Source: Chromatiaceae bacterium
GTDB taxonomy: Bacteria > Pseudomonadota > Gammaproteobacteria > Chromatiales > Chromatiaceae
Direction of reading: 5' to 3'
Assembly (NCBI GenBank): GCA_016880695.1
Contig: JAEHCY010000050.1
Coordinates: forward strand, 1 to 11,512
Length of the DNA: 11,512 nt
Positions 1 to 11,427 of this stretch are shown one piece after another. The position numbers were made by a program, and so were the translations under genes. A model generated the notes under the pieces. That model saw nothing but the letters and a program-made list of their open reading frames with translations. It was not told the origin of the DNA and did no database searches. Numbering within the stretch: the first letter of the stretch is position 1; every line of letters starts with the position of its first letter.

Positions 1-426
1 AAAATCCAAGCTTACGTCAAGCTTCAGGTCAAGGCCGGGCAGGCGAATCCGAGCCCGCCGGTGGGCCCCGCGCTCGGTCAGCACGGGGTGACCATCATGG
101 AGTTCTGCAAGGCGTTCAACGCCAAGACCCAGGGCCTCGAGCTCGGTTTGCCGACACCCGTGGTGATCACCGTCTATTCGGATCGGAGCTTCACCTTCAT
201 CACCAAGACCCCGCCTGCCGCGGTGTTGCTGCGGAAAGCGGTGGGTATTCCGAAGGGCAGCGCAAAGCCCAACACCAATAAGGTTGCCAAGGTCAGTCGT
301 GCGCAACTCGAAGAGATCGCCCGAACCAAGATGCCGGATCTCACGGCGGCGGATCTCGATGCGGCGGTGCGTACCATCGCGGGCAGCGCCCGGGCGATGG
401 GCCTTGAGGTAGAGGGGGTGGCGTGA
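1..426 (+). CDS. rplK: 50S ribosomal protein L11 (5' end missing)
   Basis: Large-subunit protein L11, which binds 23S rRNA at the GTPase-associated centre, forms the base of the factor-binding stalk, and is needed for RelA activation by stalled ribosomes. The frame is open from base 1; the first visible residues ([20 protein letters not shown]) match E. coli L11 from about residue 4, so only about three codons are missing. The proline-rich N-terminal segment [14 protein letters not shown] and the C-terminal rRNA-binding domain with [12 protein letters not shown] and [10 protein letters not shown] are all present. 141 residues are visible and the usual length is about 142, so the C-terminus is complete. 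The stop overlaps the rplA start by one base (TGATG), which implies translational coupling. The native start and any L1-binding autoregulatory site lie upstream of the window. Identification is certain. Confidence 0.98.
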   Translation, partial: KIQAYVKLQVKAGQANPSPPVGPALGQHGVTIMEFCKAFNAKTQGLELGLPTPVVITVYSDRSFTFITKTPPAAVLLRKAVGIPKGSAKPNTNKVAKVSRAQLEEIARTKMPDLTAADLDAAVRTIAGSARAMGLEVEGVA

Positions 427-1121
427 TGGCAAGATTGACAAAACGTGCTCGGCTCATCCGCGAGAGGACCGATCGGGCAAAGGTATACCCCGCGGATGAG
501 GCCTTCGCGCTGTTGAAAGAGGTCTCCAGCGTTAAGTTTATCGAGAGCGTGGACGTGGCGGTAAATTTGGGGGTGGATCCCCGCAAGTCCGACCAGTTGG
601 TGCGGGGCTCGTCCGTGCTGCCCCATGGTACCGGCAAACAGGTTCGCGTGGCGGTGTTTGCTCAGGGACCCAGTGCCGATGCCGCCAAGGAGGCGGGCGC
701 CGAGCTCGTCGGAATGGACGATCTGGCGGAGCGGGTGAGGGCCGGTACGCTCGACTTCGATGTGGTGATCGCCTCGCCGGAGGCGATGCGCCTGGTGGGG
801 CAGCTCGGCAAGATCCTCGGTCCCCGTGGCCTGATGCCAAACCCAAAGGTGGGCACCGTGACGCCGGATGTGGCGCAGGCGGTGCACAACGCCAAGGCCG
901 GCCAGGTCCGCTACCGAGTCGAGAAGGGCGGTATCGTCCATTGCCCCCTGGGCAAGGTGAGCTTTACCCCGCTGCAGTTGCGCGAGAACCTCGAGGTGCT
1001 GCTCGCGAGCCTGCAGAAGGCGAAGCCGAGCACGTCCAAGGGTATCTACATGCAGAGGGTTACGGTGTCTTCTACCATGGGCCCCGGCCTGAGGGTGGAC
1101 CATACGGCTCTGAAATACTGA
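426..1121 (+). CDS. rplA: 50S ribosomal protein L1
   Basis: Large-subunit protein L1, which forms the mobile L1 stalk on 23S rRNA helices 76-78 and helps release E-site tRNA. In E. coli it also represses its own rplKA mRNA. The 231-residue product (E. coli 234) begins [14 protein letters not shown] and carries the L1 signatures [44 protein letters not shown] and [11 protein letters not shown] chose ATG at 426 because it gives the family N-terminus and sits in the TGATG overlap with rplK. An in-frame GTG three bases earlier would add one Met and is less likely. A purine-rich stretch (GAGGTAGAGGGGG) inside the end of rplK supplies the ribosome-binding site. Relative to E. coli it has a slightly shorter C-terminal tail (ends HTALKY). 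Identification is certain. Confidence 0.98.
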   Translation: MARLTKRARLIRERTDRAKVYPADEAFALLKEVSSVKFIESVDVAVNLGVDPRKSDQLVRGSSVLPHGTGKQVRVAVFAQGPSADAAKEAGAELVGMDDLAERVRAGTLDFDVVIASPEAMRLVGQLGKILGPRGLMPNPKVGTVTPDVAQAVHNAKAGQVRYRVEKGGIVHCPLGKVSFTPLQLRENLEVLLASLQKAKPSTSKGIYMQRVTVSSTMGPGLRVDHTALKY

Positions 1122-1141
1122 GCCATTCGATCTTTGGGGCA

Positions 1142-1158
1142 CCGGCCCGAGGGGCCGG
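1142..1158 (+). other. GC-rich hairpin after rplA
   Basis: Perfect 7-bp inverted repeat CCGGCCC / GGGCCGG with a GAG loop, 20 bases after the rplA stop. No T tract follows it (the next bases are AGGCCGTC), so it is not a convincing intrinsic terminator. It may protect or punctuate the rplKA mRNA, or form the 5' edge of the rplJ leader. I found no convincing -35/-10 pair for an rplJ promoter nearby, although E. coli has one in this gap. Confidence 0.55.
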
Positions 1159-1161
1159 AGG

Positions 1162-1284
1162 CCGTCAAAGACCGCAGGCGCACGCCTGGAGCCAACCCGC
1201 CGCCATTGCTTAGACAGTGGCCGGAATCGGGGCGGCGACCTTCGGGTATCCGGGGCGAGCTTAATCTCTAGCCTGCGCAGACGG
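1162..1284 (+). promoter_or_regulatory. L10-binding leader RNA of the rplJL operon
   Basis: The untranslated leader contains the long-range helix typical of L10 leaders in proteobacteria. CCGTC (1162-1166) pairs with GACGG (1280-1284), and CGCAGG (1173-1178) pairs with CCTGCG (1272-1277). An asymmetric internal loop, AAAGAC opposite CA, lies between them and resembles the kink-turn-like L10-binding element. An internal hairpin GCCATTG-CTTAGA-CAGTGGC (1202-1221, one G-T wobble) fills part of the enclosed region. In E. coli, L10 or the L10-L12 complex binds the equivalent leader and represses translation of rplJ and rplL. The pairing is seen directly; L10 binding is inferred from the family and the position. 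Confidence 0.85.
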
Positions 1285-1286
1285 TG

Positions 1287-1397
1287 CTCCTGATTCAGGA
1301 ACCTACCCTGATGAGGGTGCACATGGGTTGCCCAGCGGCGCGATTGCGGCTGGGCCGAGGCTGAATCGGGGCGATCCCCGAAAACCCTAATCAGGAG
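1287..1397 (+). promoter_or_regulatory. Shine-Dalgarno-sequestering domain upstream of rplJ
   Basis: CTCCTGATT (1287-1295) is the exact reverse complement of AATCAGGAG (1389-1397), which contains most of the rplJ Shine-Dalgarno site. This 9-bp helix would enclose three hairpins: ACCCT-GATG-AGGGT (1305-1318), GCCCAGC-GG-CGC-GATT-GCG-GCTGGGC (1330-1355) and CGGGG-CGAT-CCCCG (1367-1380). Together they form a multibranched domain directly 3' of the L10-binding fold. A competing local hairpin, TCCTG-ATT-CAGGA (1288-1300), uses the same anti-SD bases and would free the SD. The complementarity is directly visible; its use as the off state of autoregulation is inferred. Confidence 0.7.
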
Positions 1398-1399
1398 GT
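1393..1399 (+). promoter_or_regulatory. rplJ ribosome-binding site
   Basis: AGGAGGT lies seven bases before GTG 1407 and fixes that codon as the rplJ start. It also rules out the in-frame GTG at 1398, which is inside the site itself. Confidence 0.85.
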
Positions 1400-1406
1400 G
1401 AAGGCT

Positions 1407-1934
1407 GTGGCGTTGAGCTTCGCTGAAAAGCAAGCGGTTGTCGCCGAGGTCTCGCAGGTTGCTGCCAAAGCCTACTCGGCGATTGCCGCCGAGTACCGTG
1501 GCTTGACCGTGGAGGAACTCACCGCCCTGCGCGTTCAGGCGCGCGAAGCGGGGGTGTATCTGCGGGTGATCAAGAACACTTTGGCCCGGCGAGCGTTGTC
1601 GGACACTAGTTTTGCCTGCATGCAGGAAGGGCTCACGGGCCCTCTGATCCTGGCGTTCTCGCAGGTGGATCCGGGGTCCGTCGCACGGGTGCTGTCGGAC
1701 TTTGCAAAGACGCACCCCAAGCTCGTGGTCAAGTCGGTGTCGATCGGCGGCAGGTTGTTGCCCCCCTCGGAGATCACGACGCTAGCCAAGATGCCCACCT
1801 ACGAGGAGGCCTTGGGGCTGCTCATGGCAGTGATGAAGGCGCCGGTGCAGAAGTTGGCCCGTACGCTGCAAGAGGTCCCGGGTAAGTTGGTGCGTACCAT
1901 CGCGGCGGTCCGTGACGCAAAACAGGCGGCTTAG
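1407..1934 (+). CDS. rplJ: 50S ribosomal protein L10
   Basis: L10 anchors the L7/L12 dimers to the ribosome: its N-terminal domain binds 23S rRNA beside L11 and its long C-terminal helix holds L12. The 175-residue product starts (M)[14 protein letters not shown] from a GTG codon, which matches the family N-terminus (E. coli MALNLQDKQAIVAEV). Conserved blocks include [32 protein letters not shown] and LPPSEI...MPTYEEA. It is exactly 10 residues longer than the 165-residue E. coli protein, and the extra length falls in the C-terminal L12-binding helix. There KLARTLQEV (149-157) is followed by the near-copy KLVRTIAAV (160-168). Helix length in this family sets how many L12 dimers bind, so a third dimer is possible here. 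Translation is probably autoregulated through the leader upstream. rplL follows after 41 bases. Confidence 0.97.
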   Translation: MALSFAEKQAVVAEVSQVAAKAYSAIAAEYRGLTVEELTALRVQAREAGVYLRVIKNTLARRALSDTSFACMQEGLTGPLILAFSQVDPGSVARVLSDFAKTHPKLVVKSVSIGGRLLPPSEITTLAKMPTYEEALGLLMAVMKAPVQKLARTLQEVPGKLVRTIAAVRDAKQAA

Positions 1935-1975
1935 GTTCCGTTTCCCCAGAAGATTCTAGAATTCAGGAGTTCATC

Positions 1976-2353
1976 ATGGCTGTTTCTAAAGAAGATATCT
2001 TGGATGCCATTGCTAATATGACCGTCATGGATGTGGTCGAGCTTATCTCCGCGATGGAGGCAAAGTTTGGCGTGACGGCCGCGGTGGCGGTTGCCGCGGC
2101 CCCATCTGGACCCGCCGCGGAGGCGCCCGTGGTCGAGGAGCAGACCGAGTTCGACCTGATCCTGACCGGCTTTGGCGCCAACAAGGTGGCGGTGATCAAG
2201 GTGGTGCGGGCCCTGACTGGTCTCGGCCTTAAAGAGGCCAAGGATGCGGTTGAGGGGGTTCCCACGACCCTGAAGGAGGCCATCTCCAAGGACGAGGCGG
2301 CGACCGCCAAGAAGCAGATCGAAGAGGCCGGTGGCACGGTCGAGATCAAGTAA
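1976..2353 (+). CDS. rplL: 50S ribosomal protein L7/L12
   Basis: The acidic stalk protein, present as several dimers on L10, which recruits and stimulates the GTPase factors EF-Tu, EF-G, IF2 and RF3. It has 125 residues (E. coli 121). The order is: an N-terminal dimerisation domain (about 1-35, [20 protein letters not shown]); an Ala/Pro-rich flexible hinge (about 36-55, [19 protein letters not shown]); then the compact C-terminal factor-binding domain with the conserved [20 protein letters not shown] and the ending GGTVEIK. The start is clear: AGGAG at 1965-1969 lies six bases before the ATG. It shares the rplJ transcript. L7/L12 is needed in excess over L10, so strong initiation at this site fits. 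An attenuator-like hairpin follows and separates it from rpoB. Identification is certain. Confidence 0.98.
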   Translation: MAVSKEDILDAIANMTVMDVVELISAMEAKFGVTAAVAVAAAPSGPAAEAPVVEEQTEFDLILTGFGANKVAVIKVVRALTGLGLKEAKDAVEGVPTTLKEAISKDEAATAKKQIEEAGGTVEIK

Positions 2354-2391
2354 TCGCACCTTGGCGTTCTGATTATTTCGTGAGTGTTTCA

Positions 2392-2420
2392 GGCTGGCGG
2401 CCTCGGGCCGCCGGCCTTTT
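2392..2420 (+). terminator. rplL-rpoB attenuator (intrinsic-terminator-like)
   Basis: An 11-bp stem, 2392-2402 paired with 2406-2416 around a TCG loop (one G-T wobble at 2395/2413), is followed directly by TTTT and then CCTGTT. The stem is strong but the T run is short, which suggests partial termination. E. coli has a partial attenuator at exactly this place, so that most transcripts stop after rplL and a minority continue into rpoBC. The structure is seen directly; partial read-through is inferred, because rpoB has no obvious promoter of its own in the gap. Confidence 0.85.
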
Positions 2421-2430
2421 CCTGTTGGAT

Positions 2431-2549
2431 TCGGTAAACCGACGGCGCGGAGACAGAACCTGACCCCGATTCCCAGCGCGGGGATCTGAAGGCCTTCCGG
2501 GTTCTGCCGAGAGCGGGCGAGCAATCGATCCAGACACCGCGGTTGTCTG
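2431..2549 (+). promoter_or_regulatory. Structured rpoB leader
   Basis: Between the attenuator and rpoB several inverted repeats lie in a row. They are TCGGT-AA-ACCGA (2431-2442); CAGAACC (2454-2460) pairing with GGTTCTG (2500-2506) and enclosing CCCCG/CGGGG (2464-2468 / 2479-2483) and the palindrome GAAGGCCTTC (2488-2497); and CAGACA/TGTCTG (2531-2536 / 2544-2549). The last ends seven bases before the rpoB Shine-Dalgarno. In E. coli the matching gap holds an RNase III processing site and sequences affecting rpoB translation. A similar role here is inferred. I see no convincing sigma70 promoter in this stretch. Confidence 0.5.
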
Positions 2550-2556
2550 CACTTAC

Positions 2557-2562
2557 AGAGGG
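2557..2562 (+). promoter_or_regulatory. rpoB ribosome-binding site
   Basis: AGAGGG directly precedes ATG 2563, which leaves no usable spacing for that codon, but its core (2557-2561) lies seven bases before ATG 2569. This decides the start in favour of 2569. Confidence 0.7.
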
Positions 2563-2568
2563 ATGGCA

Positions 2569-5500
2569 ATGGCCTATTCTTTCACCGAGAGAAAGCGTAT
2601 CCGCAAAGATTTTGGCAAGCGCCCCGGCACGTTGCCAGTTCCCTACCTGTTGGCGATCCAGCTCGACTCGTTCCGGGATTTTCTCCAGACAGAAACACCC
2701 CCTGTGACTCGGGTGGATAGGGGGCTGCATGCGGCCTTTAAGTCCGTTTTCCCCATCGAGAGCTATTCCGGCAACGCGGTGCTCAGTTACGTGCAGTACC
2801 GATTGGGCGAGCCGGCCTTCGACGTTCGCGAGTGCCAGTTGCGCGGCGCCACCTACGCGGCCCCCCTGCGGGTGGTGCTTCGCTTGGTGATCTACGATCG
2901 GGATGCGCCCGCTGGGACGCGCGCGGTGAAAGACATCAAGGAGCAAGAGGTCTACATGGGCGAGATGCCCCTGATGACCGAGAACGGAACCTTCATCATT
3001 AACGGAACCGAGCGTGTCATCGTCTCGCAGCTCCACCGCTCGCCCGGGGTGTTCTTCGATCACGACAAGGGCAAGACCCATTCCTCCGGCAAGCTTCTGT
3101 TCTCCGCTCGGGTGATTCCTTACCGCGGCTCCTGGCTCGATTTCGAGTTCGACCCGAAAGACAACGTGTTCGTGCGCATCGACCGTCGCCGCAAGCTTCC
3201 CGCTACGATCCTGTTGCGGGCGCTCGGCTACAACAACGAGCAGATCCTCGCGTGTTTCTTCGATACCGATTCCTTTCAGGTCAGCCGCGAGCGAATCACC
3301 CTGGAGCTGGTGCCCGAGCGCCTGCGCGGCGACACGTTGGAGTTTCCGGTCAAGATCGGGGAAGAGGTTATCATTGAAGCCGGGCGGCGCATTACCACCC
3401 GACACATCCGCCAGTTGCAGAACGCCGGCGTGGAGAAGCTCGAGGTACCGACCGAGCATCTGCTCCGGCGCGTGCTGGCCCACAATCTGGTGGACATGGA
3501 CACCGGCGAGCTACTTGCCGAGGCCAACACCGAGATCACCGCCGAGTTGCTGGAGGTGATCATCGATCACGGGATCGAGGAGGTGCGTACCCTCTTCGTC
3601 AACGACCTCGATCACGGGCCTTTCATCTCCGAGACCCTGCGCATCGACCCCACCGTCAGCGATCTCGAAGCCCAGGTTGAGATTTACCGCATGATGCGCC
3701 CCGGTGAGCCCCCAACCAAAGAGGCCGCCCAGAATCTCTTCCACAATCTGTTCTTTTCCGCCGACCGGTACGACCTCTCGGGTGTTGGGCGAATGAAGTT
3801 CAACCGGCGCCTTGGCCGCCCCTCGGTGGAGGGACCGGGCGTTCTCTACGACGGCGTCTACTTTGGCGGGCGCAATGACGAAGTCTCTCGCCGCCTCAGC
3901 GCCGAGTTCGGCAAGACCTCCGACATTATCGAGACGATGCGCACCCTGGTGGAGCTGCGCAACGGCCGGGGTACCGTCGATGACATCGACCATCTGGGCA
4001 ATCGGCGTATCCGCTGCGTAGGTGAGATGGCGGAGAACCAGTTCCGGATTGGCCTGGTGCGGGTAGAGCGGGCCGTGAAAGAGCGGCTCTCCCTCGCGGA
4101 GTCCGAGAACCTCACCCCCCAGGAGCTGATCAATGCCAAGCCGGTGTCGGCGGCGGTCAAGGAATTTTTTGGCTCCAGCCAGCTTTCGCAGTTCATGGAC
4201 CAGAACAACCCCCTCTCGGAGGTGACCCACAAGCGGCGGGTATCCGCCTTGGGGCCCGGTGGTTTGGCCCGGGAGCGCGCCGGCTTTGAGGTCCGCGATG
4301 TCCACCCGACGCACTACGGTCGCGTATGCCCCATCGAGACGCCGGAAGGCCCGAACATCGGTTTGATCAACTCCTTGGCGGTCTATGCCCGTACCAACGA
4401 GTACGGGTTCCTCGAGACGCCCTATCGGCGGGTCGAGAATCGACGCGTCACCACTGATATCGACTATCTCTCCGCCATCGTGGAGGGCAATTACGTGATT
4501 GCCCAGGCCAATGCCGCCATGGACCAAGAAGGCATGCTGGTGGATGCGTTGGTCTCCTGCCGGCACCAGAATGAGTTCACCATGAAGGCGCCCGAAGAGG
4601 TTCAGTACATGGACGTCTCACCCAAGCAGATCGTCTCGGTGGCGGCGTCGCTGATCCCGTTCCTCGAGCACGACGATGCTAACCGCGCCCTGATGGGCTC
4701 GAACATGCAGCGTCAGGCCGTCCCCACCCTGCGTGCGGAGAAGCCCCTGGTGGGTACCGGTATGGAGCGGGTGGTGGCGAAAGATTCGGGGGTCACGGTG
4801 GTTGCCCGACGCGGGGGGGCCGTGGAGTCGGTGGACGCAGCGCGCATTGTCGTGCGGGTGCGCGATGAGGAGACGGTCACCGGCGAGTCCGGTGTGGACA
4901 TCTACAATCTCATCAAGTACATGCGCTCCAATCAGAACACCTGTATCAACCAGCGTCCGTTGGTGCACCCCGGTGACGAGATCGGTGCCGGCGATGTCCT
5001 CGCCGATGGGCCGTCGACCGATATGGGCGAGCTGGCCCTGGGGCAGAACCTGCGCGTGGCCTTCATGCCCTGGAATGGGTACAACTTCGAGGACTCCATT
5101 CTCATCTCGGAGAAGGTGGTCCAGGACGACCGCTTCACCACCATCCACATCGAGGAGCTCACCTGCCTGGCGCGGGACACCAAGCTCGGACCGGAGGAGA
5201 TCTCGGGGGATATCCCCAACGTGGGCGAGGCCGCCCTGGCCAAGCTCGACGAGTCCGGCATCGTCTACGTCGGCGCTGAGGTTATCGAAGGCGACATCCT
5301 GGTCGGCAAGGTCACCCCCAAGGGCGAGACCCAGTTGACCCCCGAGGAGAAACTGCTGCGGGCCATCTTTGGTGAGAAGGCCTCAGACGTGAAGGACACC
5401 TCCCTACGGGTACCCTCCGGCATGGCGGGGACCGTGATCGATGTGCAGGTGTTCACCCGCGACGGGGTGGAGAAGGACAAACGCGCCTTGCAGATCGATG

Positions 5501-6711
5501 AGCAGGAGCTTGAGCGGGTGCGCAAGGACCTTAACGACCAGTTGCGGATCATGGAGGACGACACCTTCCAGCGCGTGGAGAAGCTGCTGGTGGGTAAGGT
5601 GGCCGATGGCGGACCCAAGGGCCTCAAATCCGGCGCCAAGGTGACCAAGGCCTATCTGGCGGAGCTCGAGCGGGACAAGTGGCTCGAGATCCGTCTGCGC
5701 AGTGAGGAGACCGCCAGCCAGCTCGAGGCTATCGCCGAGCAGGTGAAGCAGCAGCGGGATGAGTTCCGCGATCGCTTCGAGGTGAAAAGGCGAAAGATCA
5801 CCAGCGGTGATGATCTTGCCCCAGGCGTGCTCAAGATGGTGAAGGTCTACCTGGCGGTCAAGCGGCGAACCCAGCCCGGGGACAAGATGGCGGGTCGCCA
5901 TGGCAACAAGGGTGTCATCTCGACCATCGTTCCGGTGGAGGACATGCCCTTCTCCGCCGACGGTGAGCCGGTGGACATCGTTCTCAATCCCCTGGGCGTG
6001 CCCTCGCGTATGAACGTGGGCCAGGTGCTGGAGACCCACCTCGGCTGGGCAGCGAAGGGCTTGGGTATCAAGATTGGTGCCATGCTCCAGGCGCACACCG
6101 CCGCCGAGCGGGTGCGCCGGTTCCTTACCGAGATCTACAACGCGAGCGGGAAACCCGAGGATCTCAGCTCCCTCAGTGACGCGGAGATCACTGAGCTTGC
6201 GCGCAATCTCAGCCGCGGTGTGCCGATGGCCACGCCGGTATTCGATGGTGCGTCCGAGCGCGAGATCCGTGCCATGCTGCGGCTTGCCGACCTCCCCGAG
6301 AATGGGCAGACCCTACTCCATGATGGGCGTACCGGGGCGGCCTTCGAGCGTAAGGTTACGGTCGGCTACATGTATATGCTCAAGCTCAACCATCTGGTGG
6401 ACGACAAGATGCATGCCCGCTCCACCGGCCCCTACAGCCTGGTCACCCAGCAGCCCCTCGGGGGCAAGGCCCAGTTCGGGGGGCAGCGCTTCGGCGAGAT
6501 GGAAGTGTGGGCCCTGGAGGCCTATGGGGCGTCCTACACCCTGCAGGAGATGCTCACGGTGAAATCCGACGACGTCAACGGCCGCACCCGCATGTACAAG
6601 AACATTGTCGACGGTGACCACCGCATGGAGGCGGGCATGCCCGAATCCTTCAATGTGCTAGTCAAGGAGATCCGATCCCTGGGCATCAACATGGAGCTGG
6701 AGCAGGATTAA
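2569..6711 (+). CDS. rpoB: RNA polymerase beta subunit
   Basis: Second-largest RNA polymerase subunit; it forms one jaw of the cleft, part of the active site and the rifampicin pocket. The product has 1380 residues (E. coli 1342) and starts [16 protein letters not shown], matching the family. The rifampicin region is intact ([17 protein letters not shown] at 535-551, then H554, R557, S559), with the wild-type residues at the positions of E. coli D516, H526, R529 and S531. The active-site block [13 protein letters not shown] contains K1106 and K1114 (E. coli K1065 and K1073), and H1275 corresponds to E. coli H1237. Differences from E. coli: 4 and 2 extra residues near the N-terminus, a net 22-residue insertion at 427-450, and about 13 extra residues in the beta-i9 region (about 970-1076). 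Probably co-transcribed with rplJL through the attenuator and with rpoC 59 bases downstream. Identification is certain. Confidence 0.99.
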   Translation: MAYSFTERKRIRKDFGKRPGTLPVPYLLAIQLDSFRDFLQTETPPVTRVDRGLHAAFKSVFPIESYSGNAVLSYVQYRLGEPAFDVRECQLRGATYAAPLRVVLRLVIYDRDAPAGTRAVKDIKEQEVYMGEMPLMTENGTFIINGTERVIVSQLHRSPGVFFDHDKGKTHSSGKLLFSARVIPYRGSWLDFEFDPKDNVFVRIDRRRKLPATILLRALGYNNEQILACFFDTDSFQVSRERITLELVPERLRGDTLEFPVKIGEEVIIEAGRRITTRHIRQLQNAGVEKLEVPTEHLLRRVLAHNLVDMDTGELLAEANTEITAELLEVIIDHGIEEVRTLFVNDLDHGPFISETLRIDPTVSDLEAQVEIYRMMRPGEPPTKEAAQNLFHNLFFSADRYDLSGVGRMKFNRRLGRPSVEGPGVLYDGVYFGGRNDEVSRRLSAEFGKTSDIIETMRTLVELRNGRGTVDDIDHLGNRRIRCVGEMAENQFRIGLVRVERAVKERLSLAESENLTPQELINAKPVSAAVKEFFGSSQLSQFMDQNNPLSEVTHKRRVSALGPGGLARERAGFEVRDVHPTHYGRVCPIETPEGPNIGLINSLAVYARTNEYGFLETPYRRVENRRVTTDIDYLSAIVEGNYVIAQANAAMDQEGMLVDALVSCRHQNEFTMKAPEEVQYMDVSPKQIVSVAASLIPFLEHDDANRALMGSNMQRQAVPTLRAEKPLVGTGMERVVAKDSGVTVVARRGGAVESVDAARIVVRVRDEETVTGESGVDIYNLIKYMRSNQNTCINQRPLVHPGDEIGAGDVLADGPSTDMGELALGQNLRVAFMPWNGYNFEDSILISEKVVQDDRFTTIHIEELTCLARDTKLGPEEISGDIPNVGEAALAKLDESGIVYVGAEVIEGDILVGKVTPKGETQLTPEEKLLRAIFGEKASDVKDTSLRVPSGMAGTVIDVQVFTRDGVEKDKRALQIDEQELERVRKDLNDQLRIMEDDTFQRVEKLLVGKVADGGPKGLKSGAKVTKAYLAELERDKWLEIRLRSEETASQLEAIAEQVKQQRDEFRDRFEVKRRKITSGDDLAPGVLKMVKVYLAVKRRTQPGDKMAGRHGNKGVISTIVPVEDMPFSADGEPVDIVLNPLGVPSRMNVGQVLETHLGWAAKGLGIKIGAMLQAHTAAERVRRFLTEIYNASGKPEDLSSLSDAEITELARNLSRGVPMATPVFDGASEREIRAMLRLADLPENGQTLLHDGRTGAAFERKVTVGYMYMLKLNHLVDDKMHARSTGPYSLVTQQPLGGKAQFGGQRFGEMEVWALEAYGASYTLQEMLTVKSDDVNGRTRMYKNIVDGDHRMEAGMPESFNVLVKEIRSLGINMELEQD

Positions 6712-6758
6712 TCGCCCCGGCAGATCGGTTGCGCCAAGCCGCGGTCCCACAGAATTCC

Positions 6759-6764
6759 GGAGAG
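6759..6764 (+). promoter_or_regulatory. rpoC ribosome-binding site
   Basis: GGAGAG in the rpoB-rpoC gap; GGAG (6759-6762) ends eight bases before TTG 6771. It supports that TTG as the start over the upstream in-frame TTG at 6729. Confidence 0.75.
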
Positions 6765-6770
6765 ACGCTC

Positions 6771-11156
<4,386 letters not shown>

Positions 11157-11199
11157 ACGGTGAGGTCGGTCAACCGCGAGCGGTTTGGGCGGCCTTTCC

Positions 11200-11228
11200 T
11201 TGACAGGGTCCGAGAGGCTGCATAGAAT
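11200..11228 (+). promoter_or_regulatory. Sigma70 promoter for rpsL (str operon)
   Basis: TTGACA (11200-11205), a perfect -35 box, and TAGAAT (11223-11228), one mismatch from the -10 consensus, are separated by the optimal 17 bases. The discriminator that follows (GCCGCTT) is GC-rich, a feature of stable-RNA and ribosomal-protein promoters inhibited by ppGpp/DksA. The predicted transcript starts near 11235 and has a leader of about 190 bases before rpsL. The boxes are seen directly; the regulation is inferred. Confidence 0.85.
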
Positions 11229-11243
11229 GCCGCTTCTCCCGCG

Positions 11244-11263
11244 AGCCGGCTTAAACGCCGGCT
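11244..11263 (+). other. Hairpin near the 5' end of the rpsL leader
   Basis: Perfect 7-bp inverted repeat AGCCGGC / GCCGGCT with a TTAAAC loop, followed by TGCCGTTTACC. It lies about 10 bases after the predicted transcription start, so it would cap the 5' end of the rpsL mRNA. It could also act as a weak terminator for transcripts coming from rpoC, but the T tract after it is poor. Confidence 0.55.
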
Positions 11264-11274
11264 TGCCGTTTACC

Positions 11275-11326
11275 GAGACAGGCACGACGCATTCGGGACG
11301 TGCAATCGGAATTGGTGAGACAGGCA
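11275..11326 (+). repeat. Direct repeat pair in the rpsL leader
   Basis: GAGACAGGCA occurs at 11275-11284 and again at 11317-11326, start to start 42 bases. The second copy runs into the 5' arm of the long hairpin at 11322-11374. Function unknown; a 10-base repeat can arise by chance. Confidence 0.5.
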
Positions 11327-11384
11327 AACGGGTCCGCACCACTTGCGTCCCGGTGACGGGTGTACGGTTTGCCTTTCGGTTTTT
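11322..11384 (+). terminator. Terminator-like hairpin in the rpsL leader
   Basis: AGGCAAAC (11322-11329) pairs with GTTTGCCT (11367-11374). Further in, GCACC (11336-11340) pairs with GGTGT (11359-11363), and CCCG-GTGA-CGGG (11349-11360) is an alternative inner hairpin with a GNRA-type loop. The sequence TTCGGTTTTTC follows, with five T at 11380-11384. Two readings are possible: the terminator of the rpoC transcript, or an attenuator acting on transcripts from the promoter at 11200-11228. It lies downstream of that promoter, so any termination here would also affect rpsL. Confidence 0.5.
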
Positions 11385-11427
11385 CTGGCCGGGTCGCCCA
11401 GACGGCGTCTTTGGAGACTGAAGATAG

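Noticed and set aside
1060..1162. Possible internal promoter for rplJ, as in E. coli.
   Set aside because: No -35/-10 pair with acceptable match and 16-18 base spacing could be found; the few AT-rich words (such as AAATACT near 1113) lack a partner.
1398..1406. In-frame GTG at 1398 as the rplJ start (adds MKA).
   Set aside because: The codon lies inside the Shine-Dalgarno sequence AGGAGGT; GTG 1407 has correct spacing and gives the family N-terminus.
174..1715. A 513-codon open frame on the minus strand.
   Set aside because: It runs antisense across rplK, rplA, the rplJ leader and rplJ. Its Arg/His/Leu-rich translation resembles no family I know, and long antisense frames are expected in GC-rich coding DNA.
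1953..1964. Palindrome ATTCTAGAAT overlapping GAATTC in the rplJ-rplL gap.
   Set aside because: Too short and AT-rich to be a stable hairpin or a supported operator; most likely chance sequence before the rplL ribosome-binding site.
2563..2568. ATG 2563 as the rpoB start (adds MA).
   Set aside because: It abuts the Shine-Dalgarno AGAGGG with no spacing; ATG 2569 has seven bases of spacing and the family N-terminus.
2389..4566. Two minus-strand open frames of 364 and 351 codons (2389-3483 and 3511-4566).
   Set aside because: Both lie antisense to rpoB, which is unambiguous, and show codon-shadow composition with no recognisable domain.
11185..11421. A 78-codon plus-strand open frame in the rpoC-rpsL gap.
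   Set aside because: It overlaps the -35/-10 boxes and the leader hairpins, its low-complexity C-terminus matches nothing known to me, and no good ribosome-binding site precedes its ATG.
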